The notes under the pieces: model-generated
Told to the model about the DNA's origin: nothing
The model's input: only the letters and a program-made list of their open reading frames with translations
Databases searched by the model: none
Program-made: the position numbers and the translations under genes
Source of the DNA: Antricoccus suffuscus
Lineage (GTDB): Bacteria; Actinomycetota; Actinomycetes; Mycobacteriales; Antricoccaceae
Reading direction: 5' to 3'
Length of the DNA: 64,000 bases
NCBI RefSeq assembly: GCF_003003235.1
Contig: NZ_PVUE01000019.1
Span: 1-64,000 of the forward strand
Shown: positions 26,457 through 35,911 of the stretch, in pieces
Numbering within the stretch: position 1 is the first letter of the stretch
How the letters are laid out: each line of letters begins with the position of its first letter

Positions 26457-27779
26457 ATGAGCAACGTGAACTATCCCTCCGAAGCGCCCGAGTCGGCGCG
26501 CCTGTTCGAGCGCGCCGGAGTAGTCACCCCCGGTGGCGTCAACTCACCGGTCCGCGCCTTTGGCGCGGTCGGCGGTACGCCGCGGTTCATGGTGAGCGGC
26601 AAGGGTGCGTATCTAACCGACGCAGACGGCCGCGAATACGTCGACCTCGTCTCATCGTGGGGGCCGCTGCTGCATGGCCATGCCCATCCAGCAGTCATCG
26701 ACGCCGTCACGAAAGCGGCAGCACACGGCACCAGCTTCGGTGCTCCGACCGTCAACGAGGTCGCGCTGGCCGAGGAAATCGTCGCGCGTACCGCGATCGA
26801 CCAGGTGCGTTTGGTCAGCTCCGGTACCGAGGCCACTATGTCGGCGATCCGACTGGCCCGCGGCTACACCGGACGCAGCACGGTGGTGAAGTTCGCCGGC
26901 TGCTACCACGGCCACGTGGACGCGCTGCTCGCCGCCGCGGGCTCCGGAGTCGCGACTTTCGCCACGCCCGAAACTGAAGGCGTCACCGGCGCGCAGACCC
27001 ACGACACCGTGGTCATCGACTACAACGACGCCGAGGCCGTGTGGGAGCTGTTCGAGCAGCGTGGCGACGAGATCGCCTGCGTCATCACCGAAGCATCGCC
27101 GGGCAACATGGGCGTCGTCCCGCCGCGGGACAGCTTTAACCAGGTGCTGCGCGAGGCCACGCTCAAATCGGGGGCACTACTGATCAGTGACGAGGTCATG
27201 ACCGGATTTCGGGTCTCGCGCTCCGGCTGGTGGGGACTGGAGGCCGTCGACGCTGACCTGTTCACCTTCGGCAAGGTCATGGGCGGTGGACTGCCGGCCG
27301 CGGCGTTCGGCGGTCGCGCGGACATTATGGCGAAACTCTCTCCGGGTGGGCCGGTCTACCAAGCCGGCACGCTCAGCGGCAATCCCATCGCGACCGCGGC
27401 GGGCCTCGCAAACCTGCAGCTGGCGACCGACGAGGTCTACTCGCGGCTGGACGCGGTGAGCACCGAACTGCAGGGAATGGTCTCGGCCGCGCTGTTTGGC
27501 GCCGGTGTGCCGCACCGCGTGCAATACGCGGGCAACATGTTCAGTGTGTTTTTCTTCGACCGCGAGGACGACGTGCGCGAGGTGCGCAACTACGACGATT
27601 CGCGCACGCAGAGCGCGTCCAAGTTCGCGGCGTTCTTCCAAGAGATGCTCGCCCGCGGCGTGTATCTGCCGCCGTCGGGATATGAGACCTGGTTTGTCTC
27701 GGGGGCACTCGACGACGGCGCGATGTCGCGGATCAGCGACGCTTTGCCGTACGCCGCACAGGCCGCAGCCGCGGCATAG
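26457..27779 (+). CDS. hemL: glutamate-1-semialdehyde 2,1-aminomutase
   Basis: A 440-residue PLP enzyme that converts glutamate-1-semialdehyde to 5-aminolevulinate, the step between HemA and HemB. The PLP lysine is K273 in [47 protein letters not shown] and [14 protein letters not shown] are family signatures. The ATG at 26457 is only one base after GGGAG. The GTG at 26466, ten bases away, would suit that ribosome binding site better and costs only three residues. Confidence 0.95.
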   Translation: MSNVNYPSEAPESARLFERAGVVTPGGVNSPVRAFGAVGGTPRFMVSGKGAYLTDADGREYVDLVSSWGPLLHGHAHPAVIDAVTKAAAHGTSFGAPTVNEVALAEEIVARTAIDQVRLVSSGTEATMSAIRLARGYTGRSTVVKFAGCYHGHVDALLAAAGSGVATFATPETEGVTGAQTHDTVVIDYNDAEAVWELFEQRGDEIACVITEASPGNMGVVPPRDSFNQVLREATLKSGALLISDEVMTGFRVSRSGWWGLEAVDADLFTFGKVMGGGLPAAAFGGRADIMAKLSPGGPVYQAGTLSGNPIATAAGLANLQLATDEVYSRLDAVSTELQGMVSAALFGAGVPHRVQYAGNMFSVFFFDREDDVREVRNYDDSRTQSASKFAAFFQEMLARGVYLPPSGYETWFVSGALDDGAMSRISDALPYAAQAAAAA

Positions 27780-27818
27780 TGACCAACCGACCACCGCAAC
27801 GTTAGGAAACGGCCGCAG

Positions 27819-28448
27819 ATGCGCACCCTGGTACACCTTGTCCGGCACGGCGAGGTCTTCAACCCGCACGACATCCTCTATGGACGGCTGCCGGGTTATC
27901 ACCTCTCGGACACGGGCAAGCAGATGGCGCAAGTACTTGGTGAGCATTTTCGCGGTATGGACGTGACCTACCTTGTCTCGAGCCCGCTCGACCGGGCCCG
28001 CGAAACTTCCGCGCCGATCGCCGACGCGCTCGGCCTGGACGTGGCGACCGATCGCCGGCTGATCGAGGCGGAAAACCAGTTCGAGGGCACCCGGTTCAAG
28101 TTTCGCAAGGACGGCGCGCTGCGCAACGTCGCCAACTGGCGCAAGCTCGTCAACCCGTTTCGCCCGTCGTGGGGCGAGCCGTACGCCGAGATCGCGTCGC
28201 GGATGAACGCCGCGATCAATGACGCATACGAGAAGGCGCGCGGGCACGAAGCGGTGTGTGTCAGCCATCAGCTGCCGATCTGGACGGCCCGCCAGGCGAT
28301 AGAGGGCAACCGGCTCTGGCACGACCCGCGGGCGCGTCAGTGTGCCGTCGCCAGCGTGACCACTATCGAGTTCGACGACGGCAAGATCACCGGGATCGGC
28401 TATGCGACCCCCTGGGGCGCGACCAAGGACTCGGTGCCAGGGGCATGA
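27819..28448 (+). CDS. histidine phosphatase family protein
   Basis: A 209-residue phosphoglycerate-mutase-like phosphatase, positional equivalent of Rv0525. The catalytic LVRHGEVFNP has its phosphohistidine at His10. SSPLDRARETSAPIA and the second catalytic His in VCVSHQLPIW are present. The substrate is unknown; the place between hemL and the cytochrome c genes is conserved in mycobacteria. Its stop overlaps tlpA by four bases (ATGA). Confidence 0.9.
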   Translation: MRTLVHLVRHGEVFNPHDILYGRLPGYHLSDTGKQMAQVLGEHFRGMDVTYLVSSPLDRARETSAPIADALGLDVATDRRLIEAENQFEGTRFKFRKDGALRNVANWRKLVNPFRPSWGEPYAEIASRMNAAINDAYEKARGHEAVCVSHQLPIWTARQAIEGNRLWHDPRARQCAVASVTTIEFDDGKITGIGYATPWGATKDSVPGA

Positions 28449-29035
28449 CGCGCCTTACCGCCAACCTGCTACGTGCCATGCTCGTTTTGATGAGCATGGT
28501 GCTGCTGGCGGGCTGCACGAGCGGTAACGGCGACAGCGCCAAGAACGGCGGCAGCGAGTACCGGTTCGTGGAGGCCCAGCCCAAGGGTGAGGTCATTCCC
28601 CAGGCGGACCGCAAACCGGCGCCCGATCTTAAGGGCGAGCTGCTCAATGGTGACGCGTTCGCGCTGTCCTCGCTGAAGGGCAAGGTCGTCGTACTCAACT
28701 TTTGGGCCACCTGGTGCGCGCCCTGCCGAGTCGAGGCACCGGAGCTACAGAAGATCTACGCAAAGTACAAGCCCGACGGTGTCGCGCTGGTCGGCGTACT
28801 CGTGCGTGACAGCAAGGACCAAGGCGAGATTTACGCGAAGCAGGAAGGGCTGACCTACCCGAGCCTCTACGACCCCAAGACGCAGGTGGCGCTGCAGTTC
28901 CGCAACTATCCGATCGTGGCTATCCCATCGACAATCGTGTTTGACAAGAAGGGCGAGGTCGCGGCGGCGTACGTCTCGACCGTAGACGCCAAGAGCCTCA
29001 CCAAGACTCTCGACCAACTGCTGGCGGAGAAGTAA
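28445..29035 (+). CDS. TlpA/ResA-like thiol-disulfide lipoprotein
   Basis: A 196-residue exported thioredoxin-like protein. The signal peptide ends in the lipobox LLAGC. The redox motif WCAPC has Cys91 and Cys94, and IPSTIVFDKKG carries the cis-Pro region. In system II it reduces the heme-binding CXXCH cysteines of apocytochrome c, taking electrons from CcdA. The start overlaps the phosphatase stop, and ccdA begins on the next base after its stop. Confidence 0.92.
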   Translation: MTRLTANLLRAMLVLMSMVLLAGCTSGNGDSAKNGGSEYRFVEAQPKGEVIPQADRKPAPDLKGELLNGDAFALSSLKGKVVVLNFWATWCAPCRVEAPELQKIYAKYKPDGVALVGVLVRDSKDQGEIYAKQEGLTYPSLYDPKTQVALQFRNYPIVAIPSTIVFDKKGEVAAAYVSTVDAKSLTKTLDQLLAEK

Positions 29036-29824
29036 ATGCAGGTGTACGCCGACGTCGCCGGCACCGTCGCGGCAGGACCGGTGCTGGTCGCCGCGCTCAT
29101 TGCCCTTGTGGCCGGGCTCGTCAGTTTCCTCTCACCCTGTGTCCTGCCACTCGTGCCCGGCTACTTGTCTTATGTCGCAGGCATTACCGGCGAAACCGTC
29201 AAAGCCAGCCCCGGAGGCACCAAGACCCGCCAGGCGTCCGGCCGGGCGCGGGTGTTGCTCGGTGCCGCACTATTCGTGGCGGGGTTCTCGGCCGTGTTCA
29301 TCTCCTTCGGCGCGCTGTTCGGAGGCGCCGGGCTGGCGCTGCGCGAACACCAGACACTCATCACCCGCATCCTCGGCGTGATCACGATCGCGCTTGGCGT
29401 CGCATTTCTGGGGAAGCTGCCGTGGATGCAGCGCGAGTGGCGAATTCATAAGCTGCCCGCGACCGGGCTCGCAGGCGCGCCCCTGCTCGGGATCGTGTTC
29501 GGGCTCGGCTGGACTCCATGTCTCGGTCCCACGCTCACTGCAATCCTTGGCCTGTCCTTAAAGGAAGGCAGCGCCGGGCGTGGCGCCTTCCTGAGTGTCG
29601 CCTACTGCATTGGCCTCGGCGTACCGTTCCTGCTCATCGCGTTTGGTGCCAGGTGGGCGATGCGCGCCTCCGGATTCGCCCGAAAACATGCCGGCGTAGT
29701 GATGAAGTTCGGCGGCGTGATGCTGATTGTGCTGGGAATCTTGCTCGTCACGGGATGGTGGGACGCCGTACTTTTCCAACTTCAAGGCTGGTTGGCGACG
29801 ACCGGGCTGGGAACGCTCTTATGA
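29036..29824 (+). CDS. ccdA: cytochrome c biogenesis protein CcdA
   Basis: A 262-residue membrane protein with about six TM helices. The conserved cysteines that carry electrons across the membrane are in LSPCVLPLVPGYLSYVAG and GWTPCLGPTLTAI. It passes cytoplasmic thioredoxin electrons to the TlpA/ResA protein. The start is directly adjacent to the tlpA stop, and a four-base ATGA overlap leads into resB. This is the positional equivalent of Rv0527. Confidence 0.94.
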   Translation: MQVYADVAGTVAAGPVLVAALIALVAGLVSFLSPCVLPLVPGYLSYVAGITGETVKASPGGTKTRQASGRARVLLGAALFVAGFSAVFISFGALFGGAGLALREHQTLITRILGVITIALGVAFLGKLPWMQREWRIHKLPATGLAGAPLLGIVFGLGWTPCLGPTLTAILGLSLKEGSAGRGAFLSVAYCIGLGVPFLLIAFGARWAMRASGFARKHAGVVMKFGGVMLIVLGILLVTGWWDAVLFQLQGWLATTGLGTLL

Positions 29825-31452
29825 GCCGCGAGAAGGAGCCCACCGTCGAAAACGGGCCTGTCGTCGATAAGAAGCCCGATGTCCTGTGGGCCGAGGACGC
29901 GACCCCTCGGAAGCCGATCAGCGGTTCGCTCAAGGAGATCGCGCGTTATTGGTGGCGCCAACTGACCAGCATGCGCACCGCGCTGATTCTGTTGTTCCTG
30001 CTAGCGCTCGCCTCTGTGCCGGGATCGCTTCTGCCGCAGAAATCCCTGAGCCAGAGCAAGGTCAACGAATACATCGCGAAGCACTCGGTACTCGGCCCAT
30101 GGCTGGACCGACTCGGGTTCTTCAATGTCTTCTCAGCACCGTGGTACGCCGCGATCTACTTGCTGCTGTTCATCTCGCTCGTCGGCTGCCTGACACCGCG
30201 TATCGCCGTCTACTGGAAAGCCGTCCGTGCCGCACCACCGGCCGCACCCAAACGACTGAACCGAATCGGCGAGTACGCCAGCGAGACAATGACAGGCGCC
30301 TCGGACTCGCGCATCGATGCGTCGTACTCCTTGCTGCGTAAGGCGCGATGGCGCGTCGAACGCAGGGAGAGCGACGACGGCACGATTACGCTCAGCGCCG
30401 AGAAGGGCTACCTGCGCGAGGCCGGCAACCTGGTCTTCCACATCAGTCTGCTCGCGTTGTTGCTGAGCCTCGCGCTAGGCAAGGTGAACGGCTACGAGGG
30501 CTCACGAATCGCGCTGGAAGGCGAAGGCTTCTGCAACCAGCAGCAGTCGTTCGACAGTTTCCGCTCGGGAGACCTAGTCACCGGCGCCGACATGGTGCCG
30601 ATGTGTCTGGACTTGCACACCTTTAACACCACGTACGACGCGGACATGACACCGGCGAAGTTCGACGGCAAGGTCACCTGGTACGTCGGCCTGGACGGCA
30701 AGAAGCACCAGGCAAACATCGGGGTCAATCACCCGCTTCGTCAGGACGGTGTGCGCGTCTACATCACCGGACATGGGTATGCGCCGGTCTTCACCGTCAC
30801 CATGCCGGACGGCACCGTACGCAAAAACGTGACTGCGCCGTTCCTGCCGACCGACCAGAAAAATTTCGGCTCCGAGGGAGCGATCAAGCTCGACACAGGA
30901 GACCCCGAAAAACAGCTGGCGCTGCAAGGATTCCTCGCCCCGACCGCCGTCGACCAGGCCGGTGTCATCGCCTCGGCCGACCCGCGAGTGCTCGACCCGC
31001 AGGTCGCGCTCGTGGTCTACCAGGGGTACACCGGGCTCGACACGGGCATCCCGCAGTCGGTCTACACGCTGGACCAAAGCCTGATCAAGGACGGTCTGCT
31101 CAAGAAGGCCGCGGCGAAGAACCTCAAGCCAGGCGAGTCGATCGTGCTCGCAGACGGCACGTCGATCACGTTCGACAAGGTCCTCCAGTGGGCGGCATTC
31201 CAGATTTCGTACGACCCCGGCCAGGACTGGGTGCTCCTGTCGGCGGTCGTGCTACTCGTCGGAATCACGACGTCGCTCAGCCTGCGTCGCCGACGGCTCT
31301 GGGTCCGCCTCACCCCGCGAGACGACGGGTCTCACCTGGTCGAAGTCGGCGGACTCGCGCATACCCAACCAGCAACCTTTGCCCGGGAGTTCGCCGGAAT
31401 CTCCGCGCGTATTCTTGACCGAGCACCAGCCAATCCCGATGAGGAGGCCTAG
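29821..31452 (+). CDS. resB: cytochrome c biogenesis protein ResB
   Basis: A 543-residue ResB/CcsI, part of the system II heme-ligation complex with CcsB. N-terminal TMs include ALILLFLLALASVPGSLLPQ. A large extracytoplasmic domain (about residues 190-460) and a last TM near 470-490 (WVLLSAVVLLVGITTSL) follow. The ATG at 29821 was chosen because it overlaps ccdA by four bases and gives the usual charged N-terminal tail. It is followed directly by ccsB. Confidence 0.93.
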   Translation: MSREKEPTVENGPVVDKKPDVLWAEDATPRKPISGSLKEIARYWWRQLTSMRTALILLFLLALASVPGSLLPQKSLSQSKVNEYIAKHSVLGPWLDRLGFFNVFSAPWYAAIYLLLFISLVGCLTPRIAVYWKAVRAAPPAAPKRLNRIGEYASETMTGASDSRIDASYSLLRKARWRVERRESDDGTITLSAEKGYLREAGNLVFHISLLALLLSLALGKVNGYEGSRIALEGEGFCNQQQSFDSFRSGDLVTGADMVPMCLDLHTFNTTYDADMTPAKFDGKVTWYVGLDGKKHQANIGVNHPLRQDGVRVYITGHGYAPVFTVTMPDGTVRKNVTAPFLPTDQKNFGSEGAIKLDTGDPEKQLALQGFLAPTAVDQAGVIASADPRVLDPQVALVVYQGYTGLDTGIPQSVYTLDQSLIKDGLLKKAAAKNLKPGESIVLADGTSITFDKVLQWAAFQISYDPGQDWVLLSAVVLLVGITTSLSLRRRRLWVRLTPRDDGSHLVEVGGLAHTQPATFAREFAGISARILDRAPANPDEEA

Positions 31453-32511
31453 ATGGCCGTCGACCTAGCGCTAGCGAATATTTCCGATCACCTTTACTCC
31501 GGTGCGCTCGTGGGATACTCCGCCGGCATAGTGATGCTGTGTGGTGACTTCGCGTTCGGCAAGAGCGGACGCAAGAAGGAGGCCAAGGAGGCGGCGCTCC
31601 TCGCCGCCGCCGAGGAAAAACAGCCGGCCTTGGTCGGTGCATCAGTTGGCTCCACGCTGCAACCACCAGCCGGTTCAGAGGATCGCGCCGATTCCAGTGC
31701 CGTTCCGGCGCCTGGTGAAGGCGCCGATCGGACGGCCCGGATCGGCGCCAAGATGGGCCTGTTCGGCGTGGTGTTCACGCTGCTTGGGCTGATCGCGCAG
31801 ATCGCCTCGGCCGCGGTACGCGGAATCGCGATCGGCCGGCTGCCATGGGGCAACATGTTCGAGTTTGCCTCGATCATCTCGATTGTCGCGGTGGCGACCT
31901 ACCTGATCACGCTCGGTCGTAAACCACGGCTGCGTTTCATCGGGCTGTTCGTGCTGGTGCCCGTCGTAATAATCCTGGTGCTAGCCGGCCTCGACCTATA
32001 CGTCGAAGCAGCCCCGGTCGTCGCGGCGCTGCGCTCGTACTGGCTGGCCATCCACGTCACGGCGGCGAGTATCGCCACCGGCATCTTCTTTGTGAGCACC
32101 GTCGCCAGCGCGCTGTACCTCGTCAAAGAGCGACACGAACGCAAGGAGGCGGCCGCTGGGATGCGACTGCCGTCTCGGGTCGCGGGGTCGCTGCCGTCGT
32201 CCACGGCACTCGATCGGCTCGCCGCGCGTACGGTCACGTTCGCGTTCCCGATCTGGACGTTCGCGATCATCTGCGGCGCGATCTGGGCCGAAGCGGCATG
32301 GGGCCGCTACTGGGGCTGGGATCCCAAGGAGACCTGGGCATTCATCAGCTGGGTCGCGTACGCCGGCTACCTACATGCTCGCGCGACGGCCGGCTGGAAG
32401 GGCCGCAAGGCGGCGTACCTCAACTTGCTGGCAGCGGTGACGATGCTGTTCAACTTCGTCGTCGTCAACACCGTTGTCTCCGGCCTGCATTCATATAGCG
32501 GTCTGAGCTAA
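31453..32511 (+). CDS. ccsB: cytochrome c biogenesis protein CcsB
   Basis: A 352-residue heme-handling membrane protein of the CcsA/CcsB family, the system II heme lyase partner of ResB. The tryptophan-rich WWD-type motif WGWDPKETWAFISWVAY is near residue 290. Conserved His residues occur in AIHVTAAS and LHARATAGW. An internal loop (about residues 30-95) is variable. It starts on the base after the resB stop. Its last four bases overlap the 3' end of the small gene on the opposite strand. Confidence 0.94.
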   Translation: MAVDLALANISDHLYSGALVGYSAGIVMLCGDFAFGKSGRKKEAKEAALLAAAEEKQPALVGASVGSTLQPPAGSEDRADSSAVPAPGEGADRTARIGAKMGLFGVVFTLLGLIAQIASAAVRGIAIGRLPWGNMFEFASIISIVAVATYLITLGRKPRLRFIGLFVLVPVVIILVLAGLDLYVEAAPVVAALRSYWLAIHVTAASIATGIFFVSTVASALYLVKERHERKEAAAGMRLPSRVAGSLPSSTALDRLAARTVTFAFPIWTFAIICGAIWAEAAWGRYWGWDPKETWAFISWVAYAGYLHARATAGWKGRKAAYLNLLAAVTMLFNFVVVNTVVSGLHSYSGLS

Positions 32512-32735
32512 GCGTCGTCTTCCGGGTGCGTGTTGGGCCGCTTCGGCATCTTGCTGCTGAGCTGACGCAAGAACTCCGGATCGTCGTCGGGCGCGGTTTG
32601 GCGACTGCGCGACGGAAGTTTCGGACGTGGCATGTTGGGTCGCGTCTTCGACTGGCTGTCCTCGTTGGGGTCGAGGAATCGCCACATTGCAAAGACGACC
32701 AGTATGCCAATAATGGCAGCGATCAAGGGAATCAT
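32508..32735 (-). CDS. small single-TM protein, conserved-looking
   Basis: 75 residues: an N-terminal TM (MIPLIAAIIGILVVFAMWRFL), then a charged Pro-rich tail with DDDPEFLRQLS and a His/acidic end. The composition and the DDPEFLR motif look like real actinobacterial small proteins found beside ccsB. Overlapping frames on the same strand lack such a pattern. It is tail-to-tail with ccsB with a four-base overlap. Function unknown; it may be linked to cytochrome assembly. Confidence 0.68.
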   Translation of the reverse strand: MIPLIAAIIGILVVFAMWRFLDPNEDSQSKTRPNMPRPKLPSRSRQTAPDDDPEFLRQLSSKMPKRPNTHPEDDA

Positions 32736-32903
32736 CGGGTTCCTCCGTGGCGGGTTAACCCCACTCTAATCTGGTCGTCGCCAGGCTGTTGGATTGGCCA
32801 GTAATGGTAATCAATGAGCAACGTGGACAGCGCTTTGGCGCGGTGTGCACACGCCACTCGCCGGCACCGAACGGGCAGTCGGCGCCGGCGAGAGTTAGAC
32901 GGG

Positions 32904-33602
32904 TTATGCCGGCGGCATCAGGACCTTGTCGATGATGTAGACGGTCGCGTTAGCCGTCTGTACGTTTCCGCAGACCACCATTGCCTCGCCGTTGACGGTG
33001 AACTTGCTACCGGAACCCTCGACCTTGAGCGACGCGCCGTTCAGCGTCTTGTGCTCGCCGGCGAGCTTGTCGGGTGCCAGCCGCTCGGGTAGCACGTGAT
33101 AGGTCAGGATCTTCGTCAGATCTCCGGTTGGATCGGCGAGCAGCTTGTCCATCGTGTCCTTTGGCACGGCCGCGAATGCGCTATCGGCGGGCGCGAAGAC
33201 CGTGAGCTTCGCTGCGCTATTGAGCGAGTCGACGAGTCCAGCGGCCTTGACCGCAGCGACCAACGTCGTGAGCGCCGGGTTGGCAGATGCCGCCGTAGCC
33301 ACAGGAGCCGTTGCCATACCGCCGAAACTGCCGGGGCCGTCTTTCGGAACCGCCGAGCATCCGGCGCCGAACTCCTTGCCGGTCGCCATCGTGTCCCCCG
33401 AGGCGGTACCAGAGGAGTTGTCGTTCATGCTCGTGCCCTTGGCCGCGGATCCACTCGATCCGGATCCGCTGTCGGCGCTCGTCCCTGAGCACGCCGAGAG
33501 CGGAATGAGGCAGGCGGCCGCAAAGGCCGCGAAGACCAAGGCCCGCGGGCGACGCTTGAGGGCGGGGGCTTGGTTGGCTGTGTGGAGCTGGTCGGTCGTC
33601 AT
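32904..33602 (-). CDS. fasciclin-domain lipoprotein (MPT70/MPT83-like)
   Basis: A 232-residue protein. The signal peptide ends in the lipobox LSAC (Cys38). A Ser/Gly/Thr-rich linker runs to about residue 95, and a FAS1 domain from about 105 to the end (LTTLVAAVKAAGLVDSLN, LTVFAPADSAFAAVP, YHVLPERL). The order resembles the secreted mycobacterial antigens MPT70/MPT83. The ATG at 33602 was chosen because AGGA lies upstream and it places the signal peptide at the N-terminus. It lies downstream of the molybdopterin oxidoreductase on the same strand. FAS1 domains mediate adhesion or partner binding. Confidence 0.9.
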   Translation of the reverse strand: MTTDQLHTANQAPALKRRPRALVFAAFAAACLIPLSACSGTSADSGSGSSGSAAKGTSMNDNSSGTASGDTMATGKEFGAGCSAVPKDGPGSFGGMATAPVATAASANPALTTLVAAVKAAGLVDSLNSAAKLTVFAPADSAFAAVPKDTMDKLLADPTGDLTKILTYHVLPERLAPDKLAGEHKTLNGASLKVEGSGSKFTVNGEAMVVCGNVQTANATVYIIDKVLMPPA

Positions 33603-33733
33603 TTTTGGTATTCCTCTACGTTGGCGAGCATGATCACTGGGCAAGTGCGCTGGGTGTGTGCGCATACGTAGTTCGGAGGCCCCGGTCGGCTGGATTGGCG
33701 CTCCGGCAGGATTTCTGAAGAAATATCGGGGGA

Positions 33734-35335
33734 TTAGGCGCAGGTGACGGTGATGGTGTGCCAGCCCGTGGCGCCCTTGGGAAATGGCTCCGCACGTTGG
33801 TCTGTCTGGGTCATCCCGGTCATGTCCGTCGCGCGTACCTGGAGGTCATGACGGCCGGCGTCTAGCTCGAGGACGACCGACCACTGACGCCAGACGTCCT
33901 TTCCGCCGTCCGCGGCGAGTGTGGCGACTTTCCAGTCGCCGTCCTTGTCACGCACCTCGACCTTGCTAATTCCCTTGTTCTGCGCCCAGGCGACGCCGGC
34001 GACCGTAACCTTGCCGGACGGCAGCTGCGCGAACGCCTTCGGTACGTCGATCCGCGATTCGGTGAAGATGGGGGACTTGTCGGCCCACCCGCGTTCGGTC
34101 CAATAGGCGGTTGCCTTGGCGAACGTCGTGAGCTCGATATTCGTCAGCCACTTCGTGCCCGACACGAAGCCATAGAGCCCAGGCACCAGCATTCGGGCCG
34201 GAAAGCCGCGCTCAAACGCCAGTTGTTGGCCGTTGAGCCCCACCGCGATCATGGCGTCCCTGCCGTCGGTCACGGTGGCGAGCGGCGTGCTCGCGCTCCA
34301 TCCATCCGTGCTGGTGCTGAAAAGCTGATCCGCGCCGCTTTGCACCCCGGCCTTGTCGAGGATGTCGGTGAGCCGTACGCCGGTCCAGGTTCCGTTGCTG
34401 ATGTAAGGCCCGCCAACGGGGTTGGACACACACGCAAGTGTGATGTTGCGTTCGATGAGAGGCATCGCAAGCAGGTCGTCGTAGCTCAGCGAAACCTTCT
34501 TGTCGACCATCCCGCCCACGGTCAGCTTCCACGTCTTAGCGTTGACCCGGGGAACTTTGAACGCAGTGTCGACGCGGTAGAACTTCGAGTTCTTGGTGAG
34601 CCACGGCGTGGCGGTGTTGGCCTTGGCCTGGACCCCGGCCGGCACCGCCGGAGCCGGGTCGGCGGGCGCCGGGAGCTTGCGGTTGCGTCCAAGGGCCTGG
34701 TCTGACTTCGTCAGCCGATCAACGGCGATCCCCGCGCCCAGCGTGACTATCGCGCCGCCGGCGGCGGCACCGATCAAGACGTTGCGGCGGGTCGCGCCGG
34801 CAGTACTGGATGAGTCCGGTTGCTGGTCACTTGCTGCCGCGTTGACGAGTGCCCTGAGCACGAGTATTCCCACGACGACGGTGACGAGCGCCGGCAGCAG
34901 TGATGCCGGCGAGGCATCTGGTCGGCTCATCGCGGCGACCGCACCCAGTACACCGAGTGCGGTGACCATTGCATACGCGAGCCGGACCCGGCGAAATGCC
35001 ACCACACCGATGAGCGCAGAAAGGGGGATGAGCACGGCGATCACGCCGATGCTCAGCGCGAGCTTGTCGTTTTCGCCGAAATGCTCGATGGCGAAGTCCT
35101 TCACGCCACGTGGCGCGAGGTCGATCATCGAGGAACCGATCGCGACAACGGGAGAAGCACTCGGCGCAATTAGCGCCGCAACGATTTGTGCGACCCCCAG
35201 CCCCGCGGCGGAGCTAACGATGCCGACGACACCGGAAACCCAACGCGGCCGCCTTCTGAGGGCATTCACGTCGTCGGATCGAGTCTCATCGTCGGCGGTG
35301 GCACTAGACGCCGCCGGAGCGCTATCTGTTTGCAT
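33734..35335 (-). CDS. membrane-anchored molybdopterin oxidoreductase (sulfite oxidase family)
   Basis: A 533-residue protein. About four TMs lie in residues 35-150, then a hydrophobic anchor near 165 (RRNVLIGAAAGGAIVTLGAG, Tat-like but internal). The molybdopterin domain spans about 230-420 with the Mo-ligand Cys in LACVSNPVGG. A C-terminal Ig-like dimerisation domain spans about 430-533 (VEVRDKDGDWKVA). The ATG at 35335 was chosen because the longer frame runs into the divergent AsnC gene. It is paired with the fasciclin lipoprotein gene. The substrate is unknown; sulfite or methionine-sulfoxide-type chemistry is only a family guess. Confidence 0.9.
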   Translation of the reverse strand: MQTDSAPAASSATADDETRSDDVNALRRRPRWVSGVVGIVSSAAGLGVAQIVAALIAPSASPVVAIGSSMIDLAPRGVKDFAIEHFGENDKLALSIGVIAVLIPLSALIGVVAFRRVRLAYAMVTALGVLGAVAAMSRPDASPASLLPALVTVVVGILVLRALVNAAASDQQPDSSSTAGATRRNVLIGAAAGGAIVTLGAGIAVDRLTKSDQALGRNRKLPAPADPAPAVPAGVQAKANTATPWLTKNSKFYRVDTAFKVPRVNAKTWKLTVGGMVDKKVSLSYDDLLAMPLIERNITLACVSNPVGGPYISNGTWTGVRLTDILDKAGVQSGADQLFSTSTDGWSASTPLATVTDGRDAMIAVGLNGQQLAFERGFPARMLVPGLYGFVSGTKWLTNIELTTFAKATAYWTERGWADKSPIFTESRIDVPKAFAQLPSGKVTVAGVAWAQNKGISKVEVRDKDGDWKVATLAADGGKDVWRQWSVVLELDAGRHDLQVRATDMTGMTQTDQRAEPFPKGATGWHTITVTCA

Positions 35336-35402
35336 AAATGTGGTTCGCACCCGGCGACGCTTCGGATTGGCCGATCGGGTACAGCAACATCGTACGGCGC
35401 AG

Positions 35403-35415
35403 TATCGTAGTGCCG
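35403..35415 (+). promoter_or_regulatory. candidate -10 element of a leaderless AsnC-family gene
   Basis: TATCGT (35403-35408) lies six bases before the GTG at 35415, and no Shine-Dalgarno sequence precedes it. The geometry fits transcription starting at the GTG itself. The -35 region is poor. The same TATCGT-N6-GTG arrangement occurs before the L,D-transpeptidase gene. Confidence 0.35.
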
Positions 35416-35906
35416 TGGACGACGTCGATCGCAAGCTCATCGAATTGCTGCGCGCGTCCGGCAGGGCGACGTACGCCGAGTTGGCGCGCACCGTTGGGCT
35501 GTCGGCGCCCGCGGTGCACGAGCGCGTCAACAAGCTCGAGGCGCAGAACGTCATCACCGGCTACCACGCCGAAGTCGACCATAAGGCCGTTGGTCTCGGG
35601 GTCACCGCGATGGTGGGTGTGCAGGGCGCGGACTGGGCGGCCGACGACGTATTGCTCGACAAGCTCGGCGCGATGCCGCAGGTCGAGGACTGCATGTTCG
35701 TCGCGGGCGACGAGTCGTATGTCCTCAAGGTCCGGGTGGCCGATATGGAGCTACTCGAGGACACGCTCATGGCCATCACCCGGATCAAAGGTGTGACTCG
35801 TACCCGTACGACGATCGTCATCTCCACCAAGTGGGAGGGTCGCTCCCCGGCACTGAAACCTCGACCCGTCGAACCGGATCACAACGATCCAGAAGAGGAC
35901 GACTAG
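35415..35906 (+). CDS. Lrp/AsnC-family transcriptional regulator
   Basis: A 163-residue regulator. The N-terminal HTH (about residues 2-60, DRKLIELLRASGRATYAELA, SAPAVHERVNKLE) is followed by the RAM/AsnC effector domain (about 65-145). The start is GTG 35415, giving the typical VDDVDRKL N-terminus. The gene is divergent from the molybdopterin oxidoreductase and lies five bases before a threonine dehydratase gene, so an amino-acid effector and control of that enzyme are likely. The acidic tail ends PEEDD. Confidence 0.92.
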   Translation: MDDVDRKLIELLRASGRATYAELARTVGLSAPAVHERVNKLEAQNVITGYHAEVDHKAVGLGVTAMVGVQGADWAADDVLLDKLGAMPQVEDCMFVAGDESYVLKVRVADMELLEDTLMAITRIKGVTRTRTTIVISTKWEGRSPALKPRPVEPDHNDPEEDD

Positions 35907-35911
35907 CTCGA

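Noticed and set aside
32814-33092. A 92-codon plus-strand frame before the fasciclin gene
   Set aside because: Overlaps the fasciclin gene in antisense and has no hydrophobic or domain pattern.
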